Below the pieces are notes generated by a model that saw only the letters and a program-made list of their open reading frames with translations, searched no databases and was not told the DNA's origin. Source: Neoarius graeffei (lineage: Eukaryota > Chordata > Actinopteri > Siluriformes > Ariidae). Taken from it: a stretch of 64,000 nucleotides of DNA. A program made the position numbers and the translations under genes. Positions 1-11,475 of the stretch are shown here, piece by piece. The first letter of the stretch is position 1, and every line of letters begins with the position of its first letter. The stretch covers positions 44,445,732 to 44,509,731 of the forward strand of contig NC_083587.1 in the NCBI RefSeq assembly GCF_027579695.1, given 5' to 3'.

Positions 1-182
1 AGTGTGGTGGGATAGTAAGTTGTTTAGCTCCAACAGTTATTCAGGATCATCATCATTCATCTTGTGAAACCTTGTATCTCGATGCAATTTATCACTGACC
101 AAACTAGATATTGTTAAATGCGGACTAAACTTTGAGCACCCCTCTTTTGCGTTCATGGGTCCCCCCCCTCCATTTTCCACAG

Positions 183-3100
183 GTGCCTCACAGTCTCAAA
201 GTCAGAGCAGAGATGTCGAGGCCATGGCACATGCACGGGTGGATATTAGGAAACTTCAGCAATTCCTTACGGGCCAGCAGGTCAACCCAACCAAGTCCAT
301 GTGCAGTGAGTACCTTGTACAAGCAAATAAGCAGCATCAGAAATTACAGCTTGGTCAGGTATAACCACAAAACAGATGACATTTTAGCTGTGGAAGGGTT
401 TTATCTACTTTTAATTATGAATAAGGGGAAGGGATCATGTATCATGTGTATGACCCCATTGACAAAAATGTTGCGATGCTGTGTAAAATATCAAATAAAA
501 TCAGAATGTGGTGATTTGCAAATCATGGACGCCCTATATATAGTAGAAAATAATACAAAGACAACATCTCAAATGTTGAAACTGAGACATTTTATTGTTG
601 TTTGAAAAATATATGCTCATTTATAAAAATTTAAAAAATAAAGTTTGGACAGGGGCATGTTTACCACTGTGTTGCATCACCTCTTCTTATAAGAACACAT
701 TGTTCACGTTTGGGAACTGAGGAGACCAATTGCTGTAGTTTTAAAAGTGAAATGTTGTTACATTCTTGCCTGATATATAATTTCAGCTGCTCAATAGTTT
801 GGAGTCTTCTTTGTTGTATTTTGTGTTTCACAATGCGCCAAAAGTTTTCAATAGGAGACAGGTCTGGATTGTAGGCAGGCCAGTTTAGCACCCAGACTCT
901 TTTACTATAGAGCCATGCAGTTGTAATACGTGCAGAATGCAGTTTGGTATTGTCTTGCTGAAAGAAGCATGGCCTTCCCTGAAAAAGATGTCCTGTGGAT
1001 GGCAGCATATTGCTCCAAAACTTGCATTAGCATTAATGATGCCTTCCCAGATGTGCAAGCTACCCATGTCATGTGCACTAATGCACCCTCATACCATCAC
1101 AGATGTTGGCTTTTGAACTGTGCACTGATACCAAGATGGATGGTCCCTCTCCTCTTTAGCTTGGAGAATGTGGTGTCCATGATTTCAAGAAAGAATTTCA
1201 AATTTTGGTTTGTCAGACTACAGGACAGTGCTCCACTTCATCTCAATCCATCATAGATGAGCTTAGACCCCTGTTGCCAATTAACCTAATTAGTTGTGAG
1301 CTGCTCTATTTTATATATATATTATACAAGTTTTGTAGTTATTTTGTTGTTGCCCCTGTCCTGATGTTTTTAAGATGTGTTGCTGGCATTAAATTCAAAA
1401 TGAGCATACATTTTTCCAAAAAAAAAAATAGTTTCTCAGTTTCGATATTTGATGTTGTGTTTGTATTATTTTCCATAAACCAGGGTTTCCATGATTTGCA
1501 AATCATCGCATTCTGTTTTATTTACATTTTACATAGTGTCCCAACCTTTTGGAAACGGAGTTGTAGTTAGTGTTGGTAGTCAGAGGTTGGTGGAGGCACA
1601 GTGCAAAATATTACTTCATTCAGCCACAGTATGAGCTCTAATTTGTCTGAAATTTTACTATCTGAGTTAATCTAGTACTAGTATATTACAAAATGAAATG
1701 ATGGATTGATACTGTTTGCTTAAAGCAGATACGCAGAACCTTTATTTTTAAATGAATTTCTGAGTGGATAGTATCTCCATCCTTGACTCTTGTATGCTGC
1801 ATAAATGGGAATAAAAAATATATATTTTTGAGAGTTAAAATGGACCGCAAAGTTGGCATTCGAGCTGCCCCGCTGAGCCAGCCAGCCCTGAGTGCGTGAC
1901 GTCACTGCGTTAACCGGTTTTAAGGCCGAGGCCTTTTACAACTATAGACCAAAGTCATATAAATAAAAATTAATGGTGAAGGTAAGAAATACCGTTACCG
2001 ACTTGCTCAACTAAGACTGATTTGACTTCAGTGATTGTGGGTTGACTCTCATTAAAACAGGATAGGTGTTGTAACTTATGCAACATACATGTACATGCAT
2101 GCATTTTCCCTGATAAAATGTAAAAGGCTCATTAAATAATCAGATGAACTGAGACGATCACATTCTGAAGCAAATTAAATAATCTTATACTGGTAACTTA
2201 AAGGAGGCACAGTGGTGTAGTGGTTAGTGCTGTCGCCTCACAGCAAGAAGGTCCGGGTTCGAGCCCCGTGGCCGACGAGGGCCTTTCTGTGCAGAGTTTG
2301 CATGTTCTCCCCGTGTCTGCATGGGTTTCCTCCGGGTGCTCCGGTTTCCCCCACAGTCCAAAGACATGCAGGTTAGGTTAACTGGTGACTCTAAATTGAC
2401 CGTAGGTGTGAGTGTGAATGGTTGTCTGTGTCTATGTGTCGGCCCTGTGATGACCTGGCGACTTGTCTAGGGTGTACCCCGCCTTTCGCCCATAGTCAGC
2501 TGGGATAGGCTCCAGCTTGCCTGTGACCCTGTAGAACAGAATTATGGCAGCGGGGGCGTGGTCAAGCGTCGGTCTGTGACCGGAGGGCGGAGTCAGGGAA
2601 GGTAAGTGGCAGAATCACTGCACCTGATGTCAGTTAACCTGTGTTTGTGTGTCTTCCCCAGTGACCGCGCCCTATATAAGGAGAGGGAGAGCAAAGGAAG
2701 GGAGCTCTCTCCCCAACCAGACGACTGACGTGTGTGTGTGTGTGTGTGCGCGTGTCTGTGTGGCTGGGAGGTTGTGTTCGACTAAAAAGTGTCACAATAA
2801 AGAGTTTTTGCAACTCAGTTCTGGCCTGCCGTACTTCTGTGCTCCTTCCCGGGTTTCGGCACCACTGTAAGACTTTGAGTGGGTGGGTGGAGCACAGAAG
2901 TATGGCAGGCCAGAACTGAGTTGCAAAAACTCTTTATTGTGACACTTTTCAGTCGAACACAACCTCTCAGCCACACAGACACGCACACACACGTCAGTCG
3001 TCTGGTTGGGGAGAGAGCTCCCTTCCTCTGCTGTCTCTCTCCTCGTATAGGGCGCGGTCACTGGGGAAGACACACAAACACAGGTTAACTGACATCAGGT

Positions 3101-4139
3101 GCAGTGATTCTGCCACTTACCTTCCCTGACTCCATCACAGACCGACGCTTGACTACGCCCCCGCTGCCACAAGGATAAAGCGGCTAGAGATAATGAGGTG
3201 AGATGAGACTTTCCTTTTCTTGTAGTTTTCTTTTTCTTTAATTGTTGATACTGCACCCTCTTTCAATACAGGCTTATAGCCAACGCTCCTCAGCAGATCA
3301 GAGGTTTCGTACGAGTTTTCAGTAAAATGTGCAGAGCAGAAGAGAGACCACTTCATAGGCGCCCAATGTGCCCATGAACTTCTCACAAAACGCATCCAAA
3401 TCTTTGCAGTTTGAACATTCTAGGACCATGAATGCAACGTAAATCCACCTTCTGTCGTGTTGCTGGCGGGTGCAGCAACACATCTACGTGGCATGGCGAT
3501 AAATTAGCTCAAAATGGAGGATCGGAGTTGCAGTCAGCTCTGTGTTTTAGTATAGCGGAAATGGCGATGAGACTGATAGACTTCCTGCTGTGACGTTACA
3601 CATTCACTCAGACCACTACCTATATAAATCACTTTAATTGTAAAAATTACTATTTTAGATTTATTGTTAACGCTTAAAACTATTCCTGTGCCATTCGTGA
3701 GGTCTCAAGGCATTTATAAATGAAAGTGAGGCCATGGTTCTGCGTATATGCTTTAAGAGAGTCTGAGATTACAATTAGTGTCCTGCAAATGGGGCACTGA
3801 ATGTTGTAGCGTATAGTATAGATCAGTGAAATTTTGTTTAATCAGCTGATCAGACTTTATGGTGAATTATTGGACAAATCTTTACTGAGAATTTATTTTA
3901 AACACATTTGTATAAATATAAATTATTAGGTGCAAGATATAAAAACCTGTTCTTGGTCTTATTTTACAGGTTAAAACAACAGAATATGACATTAGATGTG
4001 TGTTTGATTAAAAAGTCAGTATTTTCCCTAGCATTCTCAATTTCTGTCTTCGACAGATATTGTTGACAAGAAGATTATTCATTTGATTCTTCTTCAGGAA
4101 GATGTGTCTCTTCAGTACTTCATCCCAGCTGTGGTGTAA
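183..4139 (+). CDS. hus1: HUS1 checkpoint clamp component, last two coding exons
   Basis: HUS1 is one of the three subunits of the nuclear RAD9-RAD1-HUS1 (9-1-1) clamp, which is loaded at damaged DNA to activate ATR signalling. Two exons are visible. The penultimate exon (183-305) follows a CAG-type acceptor and ends at a GTGAGT donor; it encodes the HUS1 signature VDIRKLQQFLTGQQVNPTK. The last exon (4057-4139) follows a pyrimidine-rich tract and CAG. Spliced in phase it reads NIVDKKI then EDVSLQYFIPAVV and TAA at 4137-4139, matching the conserved HUS1 C-terminus. The codon split across the junction (A + AT) gives Asn, as expected in the family. Upstream exons lie before the window. The 3.75-kb intron between the two exons is filled with mobile elements. 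Identification is by family knowledge and I consider it secure; only about the last 70 residues are present. Confidence 0.93.
481..1575 (-). mobile_element. Tc1-like element remnant in the hus1 intron
   Basis: The minus strand at 661-1008 encodes the C-terminal part of a Tc1/mariner transposase, with the second catalytic Asp in FQQDN and the DLSPIENFW block carrying the last acidic residue. The flanks resemble the long inverted repeats of the better-preserved copy at 51903-53503: 'ATTTGCAAATCATG' at 514-527 and its inverse near 1489-1505, and a degraded 'GTCCCAAC' end near 1539. The N-terminal half of the transposase is missing, so this is an internally deleted fossil of the same family, inactive. 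Confidence 0.8.
2207..3207 (+). mobile_element. tRNA-derived SINE (Mermaid/DANA type), interrupted
   Basis: The tRNA-like head (GGTGTAGTGGTTAG, box-B-like GGTTCGAGCC) and body of the fish SINE run from 2207 to 2542. The tail (GGATAAAGCGGCTAGAGATA then GATGAG units) resumes at 3172. The gap is exactly the inverted LTR pair at 2543-3171. The SINE itself sits in the THAP element, touching the end of its reading frame. Confidence 0.85.
2543..3171. mobile_element. Two Gypsy-type LTRs joined in inverted orientation
   Basis: The plus-strand LTR (2543 to about 2846) begins TATGGCAGCGGGGGCGTGG, has a TATATAAG box and an AATAAA, and lacks roughly its last 23 bases. It is followed at about 2850-2865 by the reverse complement of a primer-binding site (complement of GTGGTGCCGAAACCCG). 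Then comes a full LTR on the minus strand (2866-3171) ending CCGCTGCCACA. Both outer ends are LTR 5' ends. The pair is flanked by near-identical 5-mers, AGAAT (2538-2542) and AGGAT (3172-3176), inside the SINE. The LTR is related to, but clearly diverged from, the LTR of the Gypsy element at 25796-30748. No coding sequence remains. Confidence 0.85.
3208..3494 (-). pseudogene. Broken THAP zinc-finger domain
   Basis: Reading from the ATG whose complement is at 3492-3494, the frame starts MPRRCVAAP as THAP proteins do. It meets an in-frame TAG after HSWS, then resumes with FVRSSWAHW, FCSAHFTE and a GAVSTI end. THAP domains use a C2CH zinc site: Cys near the N-terminus, a second Cys a few residues later, then C..H in the CSAHF block. 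The first Cys and the C..H are present; the second Cys position reads Pro. With the stop codon this cannot be a working zinc finger. The 3' side abuts the SINE tail at about 3207. Confidence 0.75.
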
Positions 4140-4425
4140 TGTGGATTTTTTTTTTTAATTCAAATTAACTTTCCACAGTGATATATTTGTTACTGATAAA
4201 AGGCAGTATCTAATGCACATATCTGTTAAGTGTTTCTCTGCCAACAGTGTTTTGCGACTAGTACAGAGAACTCACGATTGATGTCCAGATAAATTTGATT
4301 GTCAGCATTTATTACTTTCATTAAAATTTTACTCTGGAATACATCCTGTACATTGCTCCACACTTAAGTTTAAAATTGACTTTGTGTAACATTTTGTAAA
4401 GTTGAGTTGTAAATGCTTGTTTTGC

Positions 4426-4431
4426 AATAAA
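4426..4431 (+). promoter_or_regulatory. hus1 polyadenylation signal
   Basis: An AATAAA hexamer lies about 290 bases after the hus1 stop codon at 4139. The stretch between them (4140-4425) has no other recognisable feature and is read as the hus1 3' UTR. Confidence 0.6.
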
Positions 4432-4477
4432 AGTAAAAGATTGATAAGTCAGATAAAAAATTAATCATCAGTGATGC

Positions 4478-5755
4478 TCAAATTTCAAAATTTTTTGACC
4501 ATACAGTTCTATGGGCCGCTATAGACACCCTAGCCGGAAAGAGGGGGAGGGGAGATGAATGAGAAAAGGTAGAAGCACAATGGCTTTGCTGCTTGGCCTC
4601 CAAATATAGCTGCAAGCAGCAATAAGGGGGCCAGGCATACCAGCAGCAGAGCACAGTTGTCATGGAAACATCATGTAATTTTGTCAAGGGCATGGCTGTA
4701 TTTACTCCCAGCAAGTTTCATGTCAATTAACCAAAGATTGGCCAACATACACTACCGTTCAAAAGTTTGGGGTCACCCAGACAATTTTGTGTTTTCCATG
4801 AAAAGTCACACTTTTATTTCCCACCATAAGTTGTAAAATGAATAGAAAATATAGTCAAGACATTTTTCTGGCCATTTTGAGCATTTAATCGACCCCACAA
4901 ATGTGATGCTCCAGAAACTCAATCTGCTCAAAGGAAGGTCAGTTTTATAGCTTCTCTAAAGAGCTCAACTGTTTTCAGCTGTGCTAACATGATTGTACAA
5001 GGGTTTTCTAATCATCCATTAGCCTTCTGAGGCAATGAGCAAACACATTGTACCATTAGAACACTGGAGTGATAGTTGCTGGAAATGGGCCTCTATACAC
5101 CTATGGAGATATTGCACCAAAAACCAGACATTTGCAGCTAGAATAGTCATTTACCACATTAGCAATGTATAGAGTGGATTTCTGATTAGTTTAAAGTGAT
5201 CTTCATTGAAAAGAACAGTGCTTTTCTTTCAAAAATAAGGAAATTTCAAAGTGACCCCAAACTTTTGAACGGTAGTGTATGAGCTCACCTCTTGTTTGGT
5301 GGCTTCACCACTGAATTTCATAGCCTGTAACTAATGAATGGTTTTGGAAAAAAAAAAAACTGATAACTTTCGTTAAGCTTTGTCTGAAGATATCTCTGCA
5401 AAATTTAATGAAGATTTGACAAGATATGAAGCCGCTGAAAACTTAAGGTTCTTGATTAAATCCAATATGGCAGCCATGTAAATTTGGTCGACATGATGGG
5501 TTATGTCCCATCTTTAGGATCTCTATCTCCAAATATAACTATTTTTATAAGGCAAACACATCAACAGTTATTAGCCATTTTACTTATTGCAGCACCCCCA
5601 GTGGTCAAATGACGCAAAAAAATTTGTGCTTCCTCAAAATGGGATCCCAAGTTGATATACCAAGTCTGGTTTTGATGTGTCGGATTGTTGCTGAGTCATG
5701 CCCTTACTTCCTATTGGTGGCTTTGCTGCCATTTTCATTTAACTGTAACGGATAA
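4478..5755. repeat. Unclassified old teleost repeat around a MITE
   Basis: The flanks of the 528-bp MITE (4478-4747 and 5280-5755) include 'ATAGCTGCAAGCAGCAATAA' and 'GAGCTCACCTCTTGTTTGGTGGC'-like phrases familiar from dispersed fish repeats. No coding potential is evident. I cannot assign a class. Confidence 0.35.
4750..5277. mobile_element. 528-bp Tc1/mariner-type MITE, copy 1
   Basis: Terminal inverted repeats begin CACTACCGTTCAAAAGTTTG and end with the exact inverse. TA dinucleotides flank both ends (4748-4749 and 5278-5279), the target duplication of the Tc1/mariner superfamily. There is no transposase reading frame, so it is non-autonomous. A copy of the same length lies inverted at 7659-8186. 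Confidence 0.9.
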
Positions 5756-5756
5756 A

Positions 5757-6075
5757 CGCGTTTTATCCCCCACCACGAAGTGCGCAGGGGAAAATAGGAA
5801 TGGAGTTTGTCCGTCCATCCATTTCAATCTGGATAAGTTTTCTCAGAAACTACTTAGTGGTCATGATTTAAGTTGAGTTCAAAAATCATTTATGATTTAA
5901 TTATTATTTTCAGAGTTATGGCCCTTGATTTTCGTTATTGGACTTTGTAGAAATGGACTCGGTCTGGACAAGTTTTCTCAGAGACTACATAAGCTACGTA
6001 CATATGAAACTTTGCATGCTCGTACTACTGAAAAAAGCCGGGTAGCGTTTTATGAAGGTGTCATAGCACTTACGA
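5757..6075 (+). repeat. Dispersed repeat with 'cccccaccacgaag...ggggaaaa' start
   Basis: The stretch starts 'TATCCCCCACCACGAAG' and contains a twice-used phrase 'GGACAAGTTTTCTCAGA' / 'GGATAAGTTTTCTCAGA' (about 5832 and 5968), so it has internal tandem structure. Similar openings occur at 23543 and 41459. No protein is evident. Confidence 0.45.
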
Positions 6076-7009
6076 CATCATAAGTCAATATTAAAGCAAT
6101 GGGCTTATAAGGTTGTAAGTGTTAAGAGGTCTGCATAAAATGCTCGTGGTGGGGATAGTGATGACCATGTCTTCTTGTTTCCTCTGTCTTGGGATGTCCC
6201 AGGATAAAACCACATACAACAATAATAATAATAATAATTATTATTATTATTTTTTTTTTTTTAAAGGCAAACACATCAGCAGGCCAAGAACACACTTAAG
6301 GACTGTTAACAAACCTCTCCAACCTCCTGTATGAGCATACTCTTATACAGCTGAGCTGTGTCTGGCTTTTTTTTTTTTTTAATGTTCTTTTGAAAACAAA
6401 ATCAACCAAATCTCTTGCTATTTTTCCGTCAAATTCTCATTCATTCTCCCCCGTTAATCTTCCTACTCCGGTGACAAAACTAACTTGTTTCACACCTGTT
6501 GACTCTCCTTCTGTCTCTGAATTTAGGCCCTTTTTTTTTTATCTTAAACTTGATATTTTATATTATACATTCCTTCACACTGACTGTGCCAAAGGGTACG
6601 AACACACCAGTAAATAAAATCTCATGTGTTCTTAGGCCGAGTCTGCTGTGTTCTCTGTTATAAACATGACCTGTATTTATATAAACATCACTCATTTATC
6701 ACTAATCCCTGTTAATAATTGAAGTCTTAATGGTGTTTAATGTCTCATTAAAATTCCATTTTACTGAGGTGGAACTTTTTTATAGCTGATTATTTAAGCA
6801 CATTTACAGTGCAGTACTTTTACTGCTGTTGCTGTGCAAGTTGTTTACATCAACATTTATTTACTTTGATAAAGACCCAGACCATTTGTGCAGCATTTTT
6901 AAATCGAGGTGCTTATTTTTTTCATCTGTTTGTGTGTTCATGATGGATCTGTGCGACTGAAGGACGACCTGAAAGAGAAAAGCAGAGTCGTGTTATTCTA
7001 CACTCTGTG

Positions 7010-7046
<37 letters not shown>

Positions 7047-7597
7047 GAAGGTGATTTTCCTCTGTCTGAGCTGGAAATGGATAGATGACGTGTGGCTTTA
7101 GATTTGTCCTCCATGGTAGACCCTTAATGAACAAAGAAAATGTGTACGACCGGAACCATGCTTTAACGGTCGAGTACACTGAGCTTGCATCTCTGAACTG
7201 ATGGAGATGAGATGAGTTTATTTAGTAAAATAATGTGCAAAATACAAGTATAATACATATTAAAATACATGGATAGCACAATAAAGTGTAAACACTTATT
7301 TCCATTGTGGTCCAAGTACATCAAGTGCCAAAAAAGGGGCTATTTAAAAAAAAAAGGATGTACAGGATATCTCATGTCTTTCAGTTTGCTGGCCTGTTTT
7401 TGGTCCACATCGGATGCATTGTACATGTCTGGTCAAGTCAGGCAGATATTCTGCAGGACTTAACATTACAGAGGACACACACACATTTACTTTTCCAGGC
7501 ACAGATGAAGAGTTAAAGTACACAAACTTACCATAATCTCGATCACATTATTTCCACACTACAATGGGTAATTTATAAATAGACTTAGTCCCAGGAA

Positions 7598-7600
<3 letters not shown>
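6076..7600. other. Intergenic stretch, no gene seen
   Basis: AT-rich spacer with an (AAT)n/(ATT)n run near 6221-6255, several poly-T runs and a (GT)n tract at about 7010-7045. Short open frames here are low-complexity or shadow frames; I see no conserved protein. Confidence 0.6.

Positions 7601-7651
<51 letters not shown>
7601..7651. repeat. (TA)n microsatellite
   Basis: About 25 uninterrupted TA units immediately before the second 528-bp MITE, consistent with insertion of that element at a TA. Confidence 0.95.
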
Positions 7652-7658
<7 letters not shown>

Positions 7659-7661
<3 letters not shown>

Positions 7662-8186
7662 TACTGTTCAAAAGTTTGGGGTCACTTTGAAATTTCCTTA
7701 TTTTTGAAAGAAAAGCACTGTTCTTTTCGATGAAGATCACTTTAAACTAATCAGAAATCCACTCTATACATTGCTAATGTGGTAAATGACTATTCTAGCT
7801 GCAAATGTCTGGTTTTTGGTGCAATATCTCCATAGGTGTATAGAGGCCCATTTCCAGCAACTATCACTCCAGTGTTCTAATGGTACAATGTGTTTGCTCA
7901 TTGCCTCAGAAGGCTAATGGATGATTAGAAAACCCTTGTACAATCATGTTAGCACAGCTGAAAACAGTTGAGCTCTTTAGAGAAGCTATAAAACTGACCT
8001 TCCTTTGAGCAGATTGAGTTTCTGGAGCATCACATTTGTGGGGTCGATTAAATGCTCAAAATGGCCAGAAAAATGTCTTGACTATATTTTCTATTCATTT
8101 TACAACTTATGGTGGGAAATAAAAGTGTGACTTTTCATGGAAAACACAAAATTGTCTGGGTGACCCCAAACTTTTGAACGGTAGTG
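7659..8186. mobile_element. 528-bp Tc1/mariner-type MITE, copy 2 (inverted)
   Basis: This is the same family and length as 4750-5277 but in opposite orientation: starts CACTACTGTTCAAAAG and ends CTTTTGAACGGTAGTG. It has no coding capacity. The interior is almost base-for-base the reverse complement of copy 1 by eye. Confidence 0.9.
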
Positions 8187-8909
8187 TGTGTGTATACATA
8201 TATACTGGGTGCGATTTGCTGGTCCCCCCCCCCCCCCCTCTGGTTTTTATCTCTGCTGAAAAAAAATGCTCGGGGACAACCCCGTCAATAAAACAAACAA
8301 ACCAAAAAAAAAGTTGACATGACAGGCATGTTGTGACACAGTTTTCTATGGTCTACATTGCACTCACTTTCAAAATGACCCGAAGTGGCAGCTTTGATGT
8401 TCACGAACGTCTAGGGTTGCCAACCGTCCCGTATTGGGCGGGACATCCCGTTTTTGGGGTAATTTTAATTTGTCCCATCAGGGACAGATCCTGCCCCTCA
8501 CTCCAATGCTGTGGTGTAAATCGCGTAATTGCCGTGAGAAGCGCTATTACCGCGAGTCGCGGTCATCTGCGATTTAAAACCATTCACTGTTGCCATATCC
8601 TGAATTTTTAAGCTATACTGACAAAATAGGCATCAAATTAAACTAGAGCAGATGGTGCAGCCAGTGGATACAGCCTAACTGTTCGATAAGGATAGCAGAT
8701 AGCTTAAAAAAACCCTTCCGAAACAGGATAGACCTCAGGGGAGCTTTTCTGCCTCACTCCTGCCTTTGTGATGTCTTTCTCTCTTCTTCTTCTGCTATGA
8801 AGCATTGCAGAAGGTTCTTAGGGTTTTCAAATGGACAATTAAGCAAATATCAGGGTTTTACAGCTACAGCAAATCATTTTTCAGTTTATGACATTGCCTT
8901 CATAAATAT

Positions 8910-9286
8910 CTCATCTCATCTCATTATCTCAAGCCTCTTTATCCTTCTACAGGGTCGCAGGCAAGCTGGAGCCTATCCCAGCTGACTACGGGCGAAAGGC
9001 GGGGTACACCCTGGACAAGTCGCCAGGTCATCACAGGGCTGACACATAGACACAGACAACCATTCACACTCACATTCACACCTACGGTCAATTTAGAGTC
9101 GCCAGTTAACCTAACCTGCATGTCTTTGGACTGTGGGGGAAACCGGAGCACCCGGAGGAAACCCACGCGGACACAGGGAGAACATGCAAACTCCGCACAG
9201 AAAGGCCCTCGCTGGCCCCGGGGCTCGAACCCAGGACCTTCTTGCTGTGAGGCGAAAGCACTAACCACTACACCACCATGCCCCCC
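8910..9286 (-). mobile_element. Mermaid/DANA-type SINE
   Basis: Full-length minus-strand copy: (ATCTC)n tail at 8910, body, then tRNA-like head ending near 9286. It is flanked by the perfect 14-bp duplication GCCTTCATAAATAT (8896-8909 and 9287-9300). Open frames within it, about 109 codons, are recurrent by-products of the SINE sequence and not genes. Confidence 0.93.
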
Positions 9287-9502
9287 GCCTTCATAAATAT
9301 GGCCTGATGAATTATTTGGCCAAAGTTTAAAAGAGAAAAATGAGACAATGATATTAAAATTGTTTGTTATTTTGCATTAAGTTACTTAAAAATATCCATT
9401 AATTGGTCTATTAATTTTTAAAAGCTCTATTTTAGAAATGAATTTGTAGTGGCCTACATTTGAAACACTCACCTAAAGGCGATTCGGTACTGTAACTACA
9501 CT

Positions 9503-10749
9503 AATGGCCCTTTTCCAATACCCTTTTTCAGCTCACTTCAGCTCGCTTCAGCCCGACACGGCTCGCGTTTCGACTACCAAAAACCAGCATGACTCAGCTC
9601 GTTTCAGCCCTGCTTAGCCCCCAAAACTCGCACCGTTTTGGAGTGGGGCTGAAGCGAGCCAAACCGTGCCGACTGAGGTTGGGGGCGTGAGCAGACACTC
9701 CCCTGTGCACTGATTGGTGAGGAGGAGTGTCCTCACATGCCCACACACGCCCCGCGAGCACGCTGGGATCTGTAAACACCGTAAACCCGGAAGAAGAAGA
9801 ATTACGAATTACGAGAATTTCTGAAGCCTTATGCGCCTCGCCTCATCTATACGCTCTTGCCAGTATCTGTTGGCGTTGTCGGTGACAACAAGCCACAGCA
9901 CCAAGACCAGCAACACTAACGACTCCATGTCCTCCATGTTTATTGTTTACTATTCGGGTCGTGAGACTACCGCTTAAAAGATCACTGAATCAGTGACATA
10001 CAGAGCATCGTGGACGAGTTCGCGGAGCGCAAGGCTCGTCGTATGCCCTTCAAATAATGCGCGCAGTAGGCTATTGATGTTTTATTATGAGCCATGTACA
10101 GTATGCCGCCGAATGTTTTTTTGTTTCTGAGTTACATGCTCGTTTAAAGGACTTAATGTACAAAATAACAGTTGCACCCCGTAGTGTTGAAATTGGTAAA
10201 CACAGTGCATTCAGTGAGGTTTGCACCGCCCTCCTTTTATTTCTGACTCTTCCTGTCAGCGTTGCAACCTCTGAGCGCTCATTCGTATGCCCTTCAAATA
10301 ATGTGCGCAGTATAGGCTATTGATGTTTTATTATGAGCCATGTACAGTATCCTAATGTTTTTTGTTTCTGAGTTACATGTTCGTTTGAAGGACTTGATGT
10401 ACTAAATAACATAGTTGCACCTGGTAGTGTTGAAATTGGTAAACACCGCAGTTGCGGACATTTTGTAGCCTAAAATGATGTTATGATAAGCTTTAATAAA
10501 ATGCCCGGTCATTTGCCCCGCCCCCGGCCCAGCTCTGACTTGTTCCGCCACTGTCACTGATGTCACTGTTTGCGCTGCTTAACGACATCACGTGACGTCC
10601 ACCCACTTTCGCTAACTCCACCCAATGTGTCCACCCACTTCCAGCCAGCACGGTTCAGCGCGGTTGTAGTCGAAATGCAACTCCAACAGCCCCGCTCAGC
10701 TCGACTCGGCACGGCACGGCTCAGCCGCGTTTGTAGTGGAAAAGCGGCA
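9503..10749. mobile_element. GC-rich TIR element with hAT transposase fragment
   Basis: The left end 'GGCCCTTTTCCAATACC' resembles the inverse of the right end 'GTAGTGGAAAAGCGGC'. Both ends are rich in CAGCTC/GGCTCAGC-type phrases. At 10087-10323 (+) a frame contains FLTLPVSVATSERSF, the typical hAT C-terminal dimerisation motif. A roughly 160-bp block is repeated directly (about 10042-10205 and 10288-10448), destroying any continuous gene. Confidence 0.6.
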
Positions 10750-10919
10750 TTTGTAACTTTAAAAATGCACATTGATAAAACTTGCTGAATTCGTGCTGAG
10801 TTTATCTCAAGAAGAAAAGAAATATATCACAATGGAAAAATAACTTCGTTCCGCCCGAATAAGTTCCAAATCTGTGCTCAAATCAGAATTTAAGGGAGTT
10901 GTACTCAATAACGTACAAT

Positions 10920-11475
10920 ATGACTCGGGTAGTCAATGACATGGACAGGCTTTAATTTTCAAACAAATTTTGCATACACTGTACACACACAATCTTGCCT
11001 ATAAGTACCCGGGGGAAATGATGGGAAAATTGTCATTATTGAAGATGCCACGCCTAAGCCCAAATCAACGTGAACAGGCCATCGGGATGTTGCGTGCCGG
11101 AAGTACACAGACAGAGGTCGCCCGGCACTTCGGTGTTCATCATTCGACCATTTCCCGTTTGAGTCAGCGTTACAGACAGACAGGGAGCACCAGGGATCGT
11201 CCACGCCCTGGTCAGCCTCGAGTCACGACGCCAGTTCAGGATCAGCACATCAGGCTAGCTCACCTCCGTGACAGATTCCTGACACCCTCAGTCACTGCTG
11301 CTGAGACCCCTGGACGACACAGACCCAGAATCTCCAGCATGACGGTCCGAACATGGACCAACTGTCACTTTGAATTTTTTTATTGTGAATTAATTCTTGA
11401 GTTTGACAATAAATGTCCTTTATCGATGTTTCAAGATGTGTGTGCATTACATACAATATCATAAATTTCAAATAT
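10920..11475 (+). mobile_element. Tc1-like element, internally deleted
   Basis: The frame starting at the ATG at 11045 reads MPRLSPNQREQAIGML, then VARHFGVHHSTISRL and the GRPR-like RPRPGQPRVTT. This is the paired helix-turn-helix and AT-hook-like head of a Tc1 transposase. It breaks off after about 100 residues near RISSMTVRT, and the catalytic domain is absent. End sequences were not resolved, so the boundaries are approximate. Confidence 0.75.

Larger units (their letters stand above)
1719..3757 (-). mobile_element. THAP-bearing TIR element (P-element-like), non-autonomous
   Basis: A 22-bp terminal sequence at 1719-1740 (CTTAAAGCAG then ATACGCAGAACC) returns inverted at 3736-3757 with one mismatch, enclosing about 2.0 kb. 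Inside, on the minus strand, is a damaged THAP-domain reading frame (see 3208-3494). THAP domains are the DNA-binding head of P-element transposases. TIR plus THAP therefore suggests a P-type family, here without a transposase core. Flanking 8-mers match at only 5 of 8 positions, so a target duplication is not proven. About half the length is later insertions: a SINE, and an LTR pair within that SINE. Confidence 0.65.

Noticed and set aside
132..605. 157-codon plus-strand frame at the window start
   Set aside because: It overlaps the hus1 exon in a different frame and shows no similarity of its own.
2649..2870. 73-codon frame MSSPVTAPYIRRG and its minus-strand twin
   Set aside because: Both are the same LTR read in opposite orientations, not genes.
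8939..9268. 109-codon frame 'MVSA.ASQQEGPGFEP...' recurring at eight or more places
   Set aside because: It lies inside the SINE sequence each time and follows its copies in either strand; not a protein family.
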